A program made the position numbers and the translations under genes. From positions 1-27,011 of the forward strand of contig JAEDGW010000024.1 of NCBI GenBank assembly GCA_016297325.1: a stretch of DNA of 27,011 nucleotides. The letters are read 5' to 3'. Origin of the DNA: Coprococcus sp. Lineage in GTDB: Bacteria > Bacillota > Clostridia > Lachnospirales > Lachnospiraceae. Of this stretch, positions 1-8,700 are shown in pieces. Under the pieces are notes generated by a model. The model ran no database searches. It was not told the DNA's origin and saw only the letters and a program-made list of their open reading frames with translations. Every line of letters begins with the position of its first letter. Positions within the stretch are counted from its first letter, which is position 1.

Positions 1-117
1 GCCTTCAGCCCACTCCTGCTTGATGTCGCAGAGTGCAACCTCGTATCCGTCAACCATAGCAAATGCCTTAGCAATGCCCTGACCCATGGTTCCTGCACCA
101 ATTACGCCAACCTTCAT
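1..117 (-). CDS. hbd: 3-hydroxybutyryl-CoA dehydrogenase, N-terminal part (runs off the left edge)
   Basis: Only the first 39 codons are in the window. The N-terminus MKVGVIGAGTMGQGIA is the glycine-rich dinucleotide-binding loop (GxGxMGxG) of the 3-hydroxyacyl-CoA dehydrogenase family, followed by an acidic end to the second strand (LCDIK). In this family the enzyme reduces acetoacetyl-CoA to 3-hydroxybutyryl-CoA in the cytoplasm. ATG at 115-117 has an AGGAGG-type ribosome site at 125-130. It follows thl and crt on the same strand, which makes the butyrate assignment (rather than fatty-acid oxidation) likely. The gap to crt is 237 bases and carries two hairpins. The rest of the protein, and any bcd-etfBA genes beyond it, cannot be seen. 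Confidence 0.9.
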   Translation of the reverse strand, partial: MKVGVIGAGTMGQGIAKAFAMVDGYEVALCDIKQEWAEG

Positions 118-247
118 TATTATATCCTCCTAAATCTTTATTTGAGCGAACATGAGAAATTCATGTACGTTTCGTTTAACATGCTCACTCATCTTATATC
201 ACACATTTAGGATGGTTTACCTTTATCAGATTCCCCACCCTGTTGAA

Positions 248-319
248 CACCAGCCATACAAAATTTGCCTACGGCAAATGGCTGGTGCTACATGTCAGTT
301 TTTCACAGAAAAACTGACA
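248..319. repeat. Two adjacent hairpins between crt and hbd
   Basis: First hairpin: arms CACCAGCCAT (248-257) and ATGGCTGGTG (278-287), with a nested ATTTGCC/GGCAAAT stem around the loop TAC. Second hairpin: perfect 12-base arms TGTCAGTTTTTC (293-304) and GAAAAACTGACA (308-319) with a 3-base loop. Neither is followed by a clean T run on the minus strand, so they are not typical intrinsic terminators for crt. They may stabilise or process the thl-crt mRNA relative to hbd, or be a copy of a dispersed intergenic repeat. Seen directly; function is inference. Confidence 0.7.
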
Positions 320-354
320 CATATTCTAAATGTTAATATCAGAACTGTTAATTA

Positions 355-1146
355 TTACTTATTCTGGAAAGGAACAACCTTAAGCTTCTTCTCCTTGTCT
401 TTCTCAAGGAAGTTGCCCATTCCTGCCTTCTGATCCTCTGTCTCGAAACAGTCACCAAAAAGCTTCTCCTCAATAACAATTGCCTGATCCATATCTACCT
501 GTAAGCCATCGTTGATAGCCTTCTTGCAGTTTCTTACTGCAATAGGAGCATTTGCTGCGATTCCGGCTGCCATCTTCTTAGCTGCTGGAAGGAGCTCCTC
601 AAGTGGATAAACAGCATTCACAAGACCGATTCTGTAAGCCTCGTCTGCCTTGATGTTTCTTGCTGTGTAGATGAGCTGCTTAGCCATGCCTGCACCTACA
701 AGACGTGCAAGTCTCTGTGTTCCGCCAAAACCAGGTGTGATTCCAAGACCAACCTCTGGCTGACCAAATACAGCGTTCTCTGAGCAGATTCTGATGTCAC
801 AGCTCATTGAGATCTCACATCCGCCGCCAAGAGCGAATCCGTTCACTGCTGCAATAACAGGAATTGGGAAAGTCTCGATTGCTCTGAACACATCGTTACC
901 CTTCTTACCGAAGGCCTCTCCCTCTGCCTTTGTGAGTGTTGACATCTCACCTATATCAGCTCCGGCAACAAATGACTTCTCTCCGGCACCTGTAAGAATA
1001 AGACATCTTGTTGTATCAAGATCAACTGCCTTGAATGTAGCATCAAGCTCCTCAAGAACTGCACTGTTGAGTGCGTTCAGAGCCTTTGGACGGTTGATTG
1101 TGATAATTCCTACATATCCATCCTGTTCGTATGTAACAAACTCCAT
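355..1146 (-). CDS. crt: Crotonase (3-hydroxybutyryl-CoA dehydratase)
   Basis: 263 residues, the usual length for short-chain enoyl-CoA hydratases (about 260). It has the CoA-binding/oxyanion region SFVAGADIGEM (residues 58-68) and AVNGFALGGGCEI. The two glutamates expected for water addition are at E111 (GCEI) and E131 (FGQPEVGLGITPGFGGTQRL). In the butyrate route this family converts 3-hydroxybutyryl-CoA to crotonyl-CoA in the cytoplasm. ATG at 1144-1146 follows an AAGGAG ribosome site at 1153-1158. It lies between thl upstream and hbd downstream on the same strand, which favours the crotonase role over a degradative hydratase. No motif is missing. Confidence 0.93.
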   Translation of the reverse strand: MEFVTYEQDGYVGIITINRPKALNALNSAVLEELDATFKAVDLDTTRCLILTGAGEKSFVAGADIGEMSTLTKAEGEAFGKKGNDVFRAIETFPIPVIAAVNGFALGGGCEISMSCDIRICSENAVFGQPEVGLGITPGFGGTQRLARLVGAGMAKQLIYTARNIKADEAYRIGLVNAVYPLEELLPAAKKMAAGIAANAPIAVRNCKKAINDGLQVDMDQAIVIEEKLFGDCFETEDQKAGMGNFLEKDKEKKLKVVPFQNK

Positions 1147-1178
1147 GATGTATCTCCTTTATTATACTGATTTACGGC

Positions 1179-1235
1179 AGCTGGCTGCATGAAATGTAGT
1201 CAGCTCCGCTTTGAATTATATATCGCTTTGAATTA
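1179..1235. repeat. Direct repeat spanning the thl stop codon, plus an imperfect hairpin
   Basis: CGCTTTGAATTA occurs at 1207-1218 and again at 1224-1235 (17-base period). The second copy contains the TAA stop of thl (1233-1235), so the stop and its first following bases are duplicated. Just beyond, 1179-1190 and 1194-1205 form a 12-base imperfect inverted repeat with a 3-base loop; two positions pair only as G-U, and only in plus-strand RNA. No T run follows, so it is not called a terminator. Confidence 0.6.
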
Positions 1236-2417
1236 GTCCTCAATCTTAACGACTGTTGAGCAACCCATTCCACCACCGATACAAAGAGTAGCAAGACCTG
1301 TCTTAGCACCCTTTGCCTGCATCTCATGAAGAAGTGTAACAAGGATACGGCATCCTGAAGCTCCTACTGGATGTCCGAGAGCGATTGCACCACCGTTAGG
1401 GTTTACCTGCTTGTCAACGTCAAATCCGAGATCCTTAGCAACTGCTACTGACTGTGCAGCAAATGCCTCGTTTGCCTCGATAACGTCGAAGTCCTCGATC
1501 TTGAGACCAGTCTTAGCCATAACCTTCTTTGTTGAAGCTACAGGTCCGATACCCATGATTGAAGGATCAACTCCGCCAAGTGCTCCAGCTACCCATGTAG
1601 CCATAGGCTTAACACCAAGCTCCTTAGCCTTCTCCTCGCTCATAACAACGATAGCAGCAGCACCATCATTGATACCTGAAGCGTTACCAGCTGTAACAAA
1701 TCCGTTAGGATTGATTGTTCTGAGTCTTGAAAGTGTCTCAACTGTTGTACCAGGTCTTGGTCCCTCATCCTTCTTGAACTCAACGATCTCTTTCTTCTTC
1801 TTTACCATAACTGGAACGATCTCAGCGTCAAATGCGCCTGACTCCTGAGCTGCAACAGCCTTCTGCTGGCTCTTTGCTGCGAACTCATCAAGCTCCTCAC
1901 GTGTAAGACCCCACTGCTCACAGATGTTATCAGCAGTCTTGATCATGTGATAGTCATTGAATGCATCCCACAGAGCATCGTTTACCATTGTATCTACAAG
2001 TACGCCATTGTTCATTCTGTAACCGAAACGACCCTTCATCATAGCGTAAGGAGCCATAGACATGTTCTCCATACCACCTGCAACTACGATATCAGCGTCT
2101 CCTGCCTCGATCATCTGTGCAGCCATGTTGACACAGTTAAGACCTGAACCACAGACAACGTTAACTGTAACAGCAGTTGTCTCGATTGGAAGTCCAGCCT
2201 TGATTGATGCCTGACGTGCTACGTTCTGTCCCTGACCAGCCTGGATAACACATCCCATGTATACGTGGTCTACCTGATCTGCAGGAACTCCTGCTCTGTT
2301 GATAGCCTCCTTGATAACGATTGAACCAAGCTCTGCAGCAGGTGTTGTGCTGAGTGATCCACCCATTGTTCCGATAGCTGTACGACATGCGCCTGCTAAA
2401 ACAATCTTCTTTGCCAT
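1233..2417 (-). CDS. thl: Acetyl-CoA acetyltransferase (thiolase)
   Basis: 394 residues, the standard length for biosynthetic thiolase. It condenses two acetyl-CoA to acetoacetyl-CoA, the entry step of the butyryl-CoA pathway. The acyl-accepting cysteine is C89 in VVCGSGLNCV. The other active-site signatures are GHPVGASG (H349) and CIGGGMG (C379), at the spacing expected for the family. The open frame extends 39 codons further upstream, but those codons are AT-rich and unlike thiolase. The ATG at 2415-2417 begins MAKKIVLAGACRTAIG and has GGAGGA at 2425-2430, so this start is preferred. It is the first gene of thl-crt-hbd. A candidate promoter lies at 2502-2529. Confidence 0.96.
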   Translation of the reverse strand: MAKKIVLAGACRTAIGTMGGSLSTTPAAELGSIVIKEAINRAGVPADQVDHVYMGCVIQAGQGQNVARQASIKAGLPIETTAVTVNVVCGSGLNCVNMAAQMIEAGDADIVVAGGMENMSMAPYAMMKGRFGYRMNNGVLVDTMVNDALWDAFNDYHMIKTADNICEQWGLTREELDEFAAKSQQKAVAAQESGAFDAEIVPVMVKKKKEIVEFKKDEGPRPGTTVETLSRLRTINPNGFVTAGNASGINDGAAAIVVMSEEKAKELGVKPMATWVAGALGGVDPSIMGIGPVASTKKVMAKTGLKIEDFDVIEANEAFAAQSVAVAKDLGFDVDKQVNPNGGAIALGHPVGASGCRILVTLLHEMQAKGAKTGLATLCIGGGMGCSTVVKIED

Positions 2418-2501
2418 TTTCAAATCCTCCATTTTAAATATTTTAAAAATTTTAGTGTGACATAAGACTACATATATAATAAATCTTCTTGAATGCCATA
2501 T

Positions 2502-2529
2502 ATTGTATATTCTACTACAATTTAAACAA
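2502..2529 (-). promoter_or_regulatory. Candidate sigma-A promoter for thl-crt-hbd
   Basis: On the minus strand TTGTTT (2524-2529) is separated by 16 bases from TACAAT (2502-2507), giving a start point about 75-80 bases before the thl ATG. The -10 box matches the consensus at 5 of 6 positions and the -35 box at 3 of 6. The leader is AT-rich, with no clear hairpin. Found by eye only. Confidence 0.45.
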
Positions 2530-2621
2530 TACACGACAAACTAAAGGTTCACACAATCTGCCATAATTCTAGCACAAAAGCATGTGCCACGCAACAAAAA
2601 ATGAACTGCCATCCGGGGAAG

Positions 2622-4601
2622 CTATTTCCTTCTGTTCCTGTCTTTTCCATTTTTGTGATTTCCCTGAACAGATACTTTTTTGTTATTTGACGGTTTTGCT
2701 TTATTATTTTTGCTGTTTCTCGCATTTAAAGCCGTATTATTTTTGCCTTTATTGTTTTTACCATATGAATGTTTGTCTGATGCTCCACTGTTTTTGTCCA
2801 TTCTTCTCGGAGTTATCAGACATTTTTTATCAAAACCTATCAGATCCTGTCTTCCAGCCTTTATGAGTGCCTCTTTGACAAGATCATAATTCTCAGGCTT
2901 TCTGTACATCATGAGCGCCTTCTGCATGGCTTTCTCATGCGGATTGTGAGGAACATATACAGGCTTCATAGTTCTCGGATCAACGCCGGTATAATACATG
3001 CAGGTTGATATAGTCGAAGGCGTTGGATAAAAATCCTGCACCTGCTCAGGCATATACCCTATATCCCTGACGTACTCCGCAAGTTCTACCGCCTCCCGGA
3101 GTGTTGAACCCGGATGCGACGACATGAGGTACGGGACAACATACTGCTTTTTCCCGGTCTTGGCATTTACTCTCTGATATCTCTCTATAAAGCTTTCGTA
3201 TACACTGTTTTCCGGTTTTCCCATCATCTTAAGGACGTTGTCTGACACATGTTCCGGCGCAACTCTGAGCTGACCGCTTATATGCTTCTCGCAAAGTTCC
3301 CGAAGAAATTCGTCACTGCTATCAGCCATCACGTAATCAAATCTTATACCCGATCTTATAAATACCTTTTTTACCCCTGGCACCGCCTCAAGTTTGCGCA
3401 AAAGCTCCACATAATCCTTGTGGTCAACTTTTAAATTCTGGCATGGCTTCGGAAACAGGCATTGCTTGTTCGTACAAGCGCCATATTTGTCCTGCTTTGC
3501 ACAGGACTTATGTCTGAAATTGGCCGTCGGACCGCCTACATCATGAATATAGCCTTTAAAGTCAGGCTCATGAGTCATACGCTCCGCCTCCCTGACGAGT
3601 GACTCATGGCTTCTAGTCTGGATGATACGTCCCTGATGAAATGTCAGTGCGCAGAAACTACAGCCGCCGAAGCACCCTCTGTTGCTGGTAAGACTGAACT
3701 TGATCTCTGATATAGCCGGTATACCTCCAGCCGCCTCGTACATCGGATGATAAGTATTCATATACGGCAGATCATACACGTCGTCCATCTCCATCTGAGT
3801 GAGAGGATATGAAGGTGGATTCTGGACTATATATCCTCTATTGCCATACCCCTCCACAAGTGTTTTTGCAGAATATGGATCTGTGTTTATATATTGCGTA
3901 TAAAAACTCTTCGCATATTCAAGTCTGTCACCGGATAATGTTTCATAATCCTGCAGTATGATCCTGTCATCAGGCAGACCTGATATATCCTTTGTCCTGT
4001 AACACGTTCCCCGCACAAATGTTATATCTTTTACATCTATTCCACTATCCAGAGCCTCTGCGATCTCCACCATACTGTGTTCACCCATGCCATATGACAG
4101 TATATCCGCAGAAGAATCAACAAGAATAGAATGTTTTAATTTGTCTGACCAGTAATCATAGTGAGCTAGGCGTCTAAGACTCGCCTCTATCCCGCCTATA
4201 ATGATCGGAACATCCTTGTAAGTTCTCCTGATGAGATTGCAATATACTGTAGTGGCATAATCAGGCCGCAGACCCATCTGCCCTCCCGGAGAATACGCAT
4301 CCTTCTGTCTCCTCTTCTTGGATACCGAATAATGGTTCACCATGGAATCCATGTTACCTGCGCACACCAAAAAGCCCAGTCTTGGTCTGCCAAAAACATC
4401 AATGCTCTTGTCATCTTTCCAATCAGGCTGGGCAATCATGCACACTTTATATCCATATCTTTCAAGCAGCCTGCTGATTATTGCAGGCCCAAATGACGGA
4501 TGATCCACGTAAGCGTCTCCTGTGACGAACACAAAATCTGCTTCTGACCATCCCCTCTTTTTCATATCGGCTTTAGAAACCGGCAAAAAATCCTTATCCA
4601 T
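2622..4601 (-). CDS. ygiQ: YgiQ-family radical SAM protein
   Basis: 659 residues. The radical SAM cluster motif CFGGCSFC has C310, C314 and C317 (CxxxCxxC). It is preceded by a long N-terminal region typical of YgiQ (UPF0313), including MGLRPDYATTVYCNLIR and GGIEASLRRLAHYDYW. SGQLRVAPEHVS and the C-terminal DFYPTPSTISTCMYYTG stretch are also characteristic of the family. The substrate is unknown for this family. The last ~59 residues form a Lys/Asn-rich, probably disordered tail, likely nucleic-acid or anion binding if anything (inference). ATG at 4599-4601 is 9 bases after the mreB stop, and the ribosome site AAGGA overlaps that TAA, suggesting translational coupling. No convincing terminator was seen after it. 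Confidence 0.9.
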   Translation of the reverse strand: MDKDFLPVSKADMKKRGWSEADFVFVTGDAYVDHPSFGPAIISRLLERYGYKVCMIAQPDWKDDKSIDVFGRPRLGFLVCAGNMDSMVNHYSVSKKRRQKDAYSPGGQMGLRPDYATTVYCNLIRRTYKDVPIIIGGIEASLRRLAHYDYWSDKLKHSILVDSSADILSYGMGEHSMVEIAEALDSGIDVKDITFVRGTCYRTKDISGLPDDRIILQDYETLSGDRLEYAKSFYTQYINTDPYSAKTLVEGYGNRGYIVQNPPSYPLTQMEMDDVYDLPYMNTYHPMYEAAGGIPAISEIKFSLTSNRGCFGGCSFCALTFHQGRIIQTRSHESLVREAERMTHEPDFKGYIHDVGGPTANFRHKSCAKQDKYGACTNKQCLFPKPCQNLKVDHKDYVELLRKLEAVPGVKKVFIRSGIRFDYVMADSSDEFLRELCEKHISGQLRVAPEHVSDNVLKMMGKPENSVYESFIERYQRVNAKTGKKQYVVPYLMSSHPGSTLREAVELAEYVRDIGYMPEQVQDFYPTPSTISTCMYYTGVDPRTMKPVYVPHNPHEKAMQKALMMYRKPENYDLVKEALIKAGRQDLIGFDKKCLITPRRMDKNSGASDKHSYGKNNKGKNNTALNARNSKNNKAKPSNNKKVSVQGNHKNGKDRNRRK

Positions 4602-4610
4602 TCTATATCC

Positions 4611-5603
4611 TTAATCTTCTTTCTTCTCACTGAGGTTCACCGACATTCCTGCCCCAAGTGCAACCGCCTCAAGTGCTTTTTCAGATATATAAGCCTCTAT
4701 ACCTGTGCGTTCTTTTATAAGCTTGTCAAGGCCATATATGAGGCTTCCTCCGCCTGTAAGCACGATTCCCGAGACAGCTATATCAGAAACCAGCTCTGGA
4801 GGTGCAGTCTCAAGCACATTATGGATCGCTCCCAGAATATGATTTGTTGTCTCCTCAAATGCGCCGACAGTCTCGTTAGCTGTTATCGTCACAGCCTTTG
4901 GAAGGCCCTTTATAAGATCACGGCCTTTTATCACATACTCAGCATCTTCGTCTCTCTCTATAACAGAACCTATGGCAAGCTTGGCTTTCTCAGCAGTCTG
5001 ATCTCCTATGAGCAGGTTATACTTCCTTCTTGCATATTTGATCAGGGCATTGTTGTAATCGTCACCTGCATACTTGATCGAACTGCTCTCAACAGCTCCG
5101 CCAAGTGAAACCACAGCTATGTCCGTAGTTCCTCCGCCTATATCTACCACCATATTACCTTTGGCCTCGTACACATCAACATTCGCACCTACAGCGGCAG
5201 CTAACGGCTCCTCCATGACATACACAGTCTTTGCCCCTGTTTTATATACAGCTTCCTCAACAGCACGACGCTGAACCTCTGTTACACCACTTGGAACGCA
5301 GACACATATACGTGGTCTGCCAACTCCCGATCTCTTCTCCATCGCACTTCTGATAAAAGCTTTGAGCATTATCTCTGTGATCGTGTAATCAGATATAACT
5401 CCCTTGTTAAGCGGACGTACCACCTCTATATTCTCAGGAGTCTTACCAATCATCTTCTTTGCTTTTGTACCTATCGCTATTACTTTCTTGGTGGACACTT
5501 CATATGCAACAACGGATGGCTGATTGACAACTACCCCTTTACCTCTTACGCTGATCAATACATTTGATGTTCCTAAATCCACTCCTATATCAGTTGAAAG
5601 CAT
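4611..5603 (-). CDS. mreB: MreB/Mbl-type actin-like cell-shape protein
   Basis: 330 residues, normal MreB length. Actin-fold nucleotide motifs are visible: phosphate-1 DIGVDLGTSNVLISV near residue 5, phosphate-2 VVDIGGGTTDIAVVS near residue 155, and the adenosine motif GIVLTGGGSLIYGLDKL near residue 280. EEPLAAAVGA is also conserved. The family forms ATP-dependent filaments on the inner membrane that guide cell-wall synthesis. No mreC or mreD lies beside it, so it may be an Mbl-like paralogue rather than the main MreB; the sequence alone does not decide this. ATG at 5601-5603 has AAGGAGA at about 5611-5617. A strong promoter (5661-5689) precedes it. ygiQ follows directly. Confidence 0.92.
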   Translation of the reverse strand: MLSTDIGVDLGTSNVLISVRGKGVVVNQPSVVAYEVSTKKVIAIGTKAKKMIGKTPENIEVVRPLNKGVISDYTITEIMLKAFIRSAMEKRSGVGRPRICVCVPSGVTEVQRRAVEEAVYKTGAKTVYVMEEPLAAAVGANVDVYEAKGNMVVDIGGGTTDIAVVSLGGAVESSSIKYAGDDYNNALIKYARRKYNLLIGDQTAEKAKLAIGSVIERDEDAEYVIKGRDLIKGLPKAVTITANETVGAFEETTNHILGAIHNVLETAPPELVSDIAVSGIVLTGGGSLIYGLDKLIKERTGIEAYISEKALEAVALGAGMSVNLSEKKED

Positions 5604-5634
5604 ATAAAAATCTCCTTATCACAAATTTAAGTAT

Positions 5635-5680
5635 AAAAATACCAGTGCTATAACACAAATATTATAAGCACTGGTATCTT
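5635..5680 (-). terminator. Inverted repeat, likely terminator of the coiled-coil operon, overlapping the mreB promoter
   Basis: Perfect 11-base arms ATACCAGTGCT (5639-5649) and AGCACTGGTAT (5667-5677). On the minus strand the second arm is followed by TTTTTAT, as expected for an intrinsic terminator of the gene ending at 5735. The loop contains the perfect -10 box of the mreB promoter, so the repeat could also act as an operator. Confidence 0.65.
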
Positions 5681-5689
5681 ATTTTTCAA
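5661..5689 (-). promoter_or_regulatory. Strong candidate sigma-A promoter for mreB-ygiQ
   Basis: On the minus strand TTGAAA (5684-5689), exactly 17 bases, then TATAAT (5661-5666). This is 5 of 6 and 6 of 6 matches to consensus, the best promoter in the window. The expected start near 5654 gives a ~50-base leader before the mreB ATG. One arm of the 11-base inverted repeat fills most of the spacer and the other lies just after the start point. Confidence 0.7.
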
Positions 5690-5734
5690 CAAATTTCTAC
5701 AGCATCAATAGCTGGCTCAAAATCGTCTTTGATA

Positions 5735-8700
5735 TTATTTTATGTCTTTTTTCAGGACCTTCTTGTCAATAGGATCTCTTGTCTCTGCTGCAGCCATAGC
5801 GCTGTCCATAGCTGTGAGAAGTCGGTCTATATTGCCTGATTCCATACCCATGAGGATATTCTTGATAGATGCATCTGCGCCACTTTCAAGTTTGAATCCC
5901 TTCTCTTCTACATAACACTCAGCGACATCAACCATACCGCTTTCATTGATCTGATCAAAGTAAACTCTGTTGTTGAACGCTCTTGCCTGAGTCATATTGG
6001 ATGCAAGCATATTGCTGAGCGCTGTCTTCTCTCCTGTGAGAATGATCTTAATGTCATTCTTCTCAGGTGAACAGAGATCAACCATCTCCTTAAATCTATC
6101 CGCTGTGATAAGTCCCGCACTCTCAACTATCAGGCATCCACCCTTAAGCTTTGCAACAGCTCCGGCAAGTTTGCCACTATTGATTACTTTCGCCTTTACC
6201 TTTGCCTTTGCCTCAGACTTGCAGATTCCCATGTCATAATAGAACTTGGCAAAATCCTCACCAACCATAGCAAGACCAAATCCGTGCTGACCAAGAATAA
6301 CTATGTTCTTTGATCTCTTAGGATCAACCTTAAGTGTCTGAAGGACATTCACAATCTGTGCTCCAGCAGGCTCAACACCGAGATACTTGTACAGATACTT
6401 AGCTTCCTTAGGAAGTGACTTACGTCTTGCAGCAACATTCTCGCTGATAGTTGCAGCCATAGTTGCTTCCTCATCCTGAGTGATAACCTTTGCAGCTTCC
6501 TCAATCTTTCCTGCCTTGAGGAGTTCCTCCTGCTTTCTGTATTCCTCTTCTCTCTTTATAGCCTTCTCAAGTACCTTTGCAGCGGCACCTGACTTACTTC
6601 TGATATCTTCAAGCTGCTTCTTTGTCTCTGCCTCTGCCTTCTCCAAAGCCTCAAGATCTTTCTTCTTCTTTGCTTCAGCTTCTTCCTTAGCCTTCTTTGC
6701 AGCTTCCTTTCTTGCTACAACACGTTCTGCCTGCTCTGTCTTGAGCTCAGAGATCTTAGTCTTTAATTCACTTTCTTTCTTCTTTGCATCGTCGAGGATC
6801 TTCTTTGCATCTGCCTCCGCCTTAGACTTCATATTTGCAGCTTCCTGCTCAGCCTTAAGTGCGGCAGTCTGAACCTTCTCAAGCTCACTTGCCTCAGCCT
6901 TTGCATACTTCTCCTCTTCGGAAGCGACGAATTCCTCATGCTTTGCTGCACGTATCTTGCCATCAGCAGCAAGCTTATCAGACTTTTCCTTAGCCTGACT
7001 CTCGGCATTCTGGATCTCAACCTCTTCTGAGATCTTTGCCTCTTCTACGATCTGCTCAGCTTCCTCTGATGCAGCCTCAGCCTTTGCAAGGAGATCCTCA
7101 GCTTCAACAAGTGACTTCTTTGCTGAATTGAGCGCATCCTGTGCCTCAGCCTTTGCAGCCTTGAATGAATCGTTCTCCTTCTGTGCTGCATTTACATCAT
7201 TCTTGATCTTCTTGTTCTCATCCTCTGCCTTTGTGATGTCATCGGCAGCCTTCTTGATGAACGCCTCGCTGTCAGCGATCTTCTTCTGAACCTCAGCCTT
7301 TGCCTTCTTTGCGTTCTCAAGAGCCTTGATCGCTTCAGCCTCAACACCCTCAGCCTTCTTCAGCTCCTCCTTCTGGATCGCAAGCTTTGTATTGGCATCG
7401 TTCTTACTGTTCTTTGTATTCTTTATTTTATTATCAGAATCTGAGAGTTTCTTCTTCAGTTCCTCGAGAGTCTTGGACGACTTAGCTTCAAGCTCTGTTG
7501 TGTTCTTAAGATTCTCTTCAGCCTCTGACTCAGCCTTCTTAGATTCGCTGAATATTGTTCCAGCCTTGTTCTTATCAGACTCAGCAGATTCTGCAAGCTT
7601 TGCAGCCTTTGCCTCTTCGTCAGCTCTCTTCTTCTTTGCAGCTTCGATAGCCTTATCCTTAGCAGCTTCAATATCAGACTGCTTCTTCTCATCTTCAAGA
7701 ACTGCCTTATTGAAATCTGCAGTACCCTTGTCAATGTTTGCCTTCTTTGTATCTGCAAGAGCCTTTATAGCCTTGTCAGCCGCAGCCTGAGCCTCATTGA
7801 TCATATTCGTCTTGAATGTCTCAGGATCACTCTCTGCAAGGATCTTGTCTGACTGCTTCTTTGCAGCATCATTTGAATCTTCAATCTCTTTCTTAAGCTT
7901 GGAAACTGCAGCATCAAGCTCCTTCTCCTCACGCTCAAGAAGTTCTGCATCACCCTTCTTCTTGGCATCAGCTTCCTGAGCCATCTTTGCATCATAGCTC
8001 TGCTTCTTTGCTGCAAATTCCTCAAGCTGCTTCTCGAGATCCTTTTCTGTCTTTTCGCATTCCGCTATAGTTTTCTTTGATGTCTCTGCATGCTTCTTTG
8101 CTTCCTCAGCATTCTTTCTGGCATCATCTATAGCCTGCTGCTTCTTTGCCTCTGCTTCCGCCTTGGCCTTTTCTGCAGCAGCTTTCTTTCTGGCCTCCTC
8201 AGCCTCTTTGCGCTTCTTTTCTTCCTCAGCCTTACGCTTAGCTGCCTCTTCAGCCTTCTTCTTCGCCTCTTCCTCAGCCTTCTTCTTCGCTTCCTCTTCA
8301 GCTTTCTTCTTTGCTTCTTCTGCAGCTTTGCGCTTCTCTATCTCCTCTGGGCTCTCTTCGTCAATATTGGAGAGATTCTTTATTCCGGCGCCGAGGAAAT
8401 CGTCATCCTCATCCTCGTCATCATCGAAATCATACAGAGATCCGCCATCGCCGCTCTGTTTATTTCTATCTGGCAGGATGCTGAACAGATCACCATTTGA
8501 ATCACTGCCCTCTGTAGGAGCCTTGACCTTGTTGACCTTTGCATTCTTATCTGCAACCCACTCAAGTGAATCCTCTTCTGCGCCGGTCTCTGCATCTTCG
8601 TCTCCGAGTACGATGTTGCTTCCGCCTTTGGACTTAACTGTGCCCTTACCAGCCTCTGCACCAAATCCAAGACCGCCACCAAGGCCACTTCCAGGCTTAG

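Noticed and set aside
118..354. Short plus-strand ORF (152-433) as a gene
   Set aside because: No ribosome site, overlaps crt end and the hairpins, and the protein has no recognisable features.
2418..2534. 39-codon N-terminal extension of thiolase
   Set aside because: AT-rich, overlaps the promoter and ribosome site, and is not thiolase-like; the ATG at 2417 has GGAGGA.
6480..7790. Plus-strand Ser/Phe/Ala-rich frames suggesting membrane proteins
   Set aside because: Reverse complement of Lys/Glu/Ala codons gives Phe/Ser/Cys runs by chance; the minus-strand frame continues without interruption across them.
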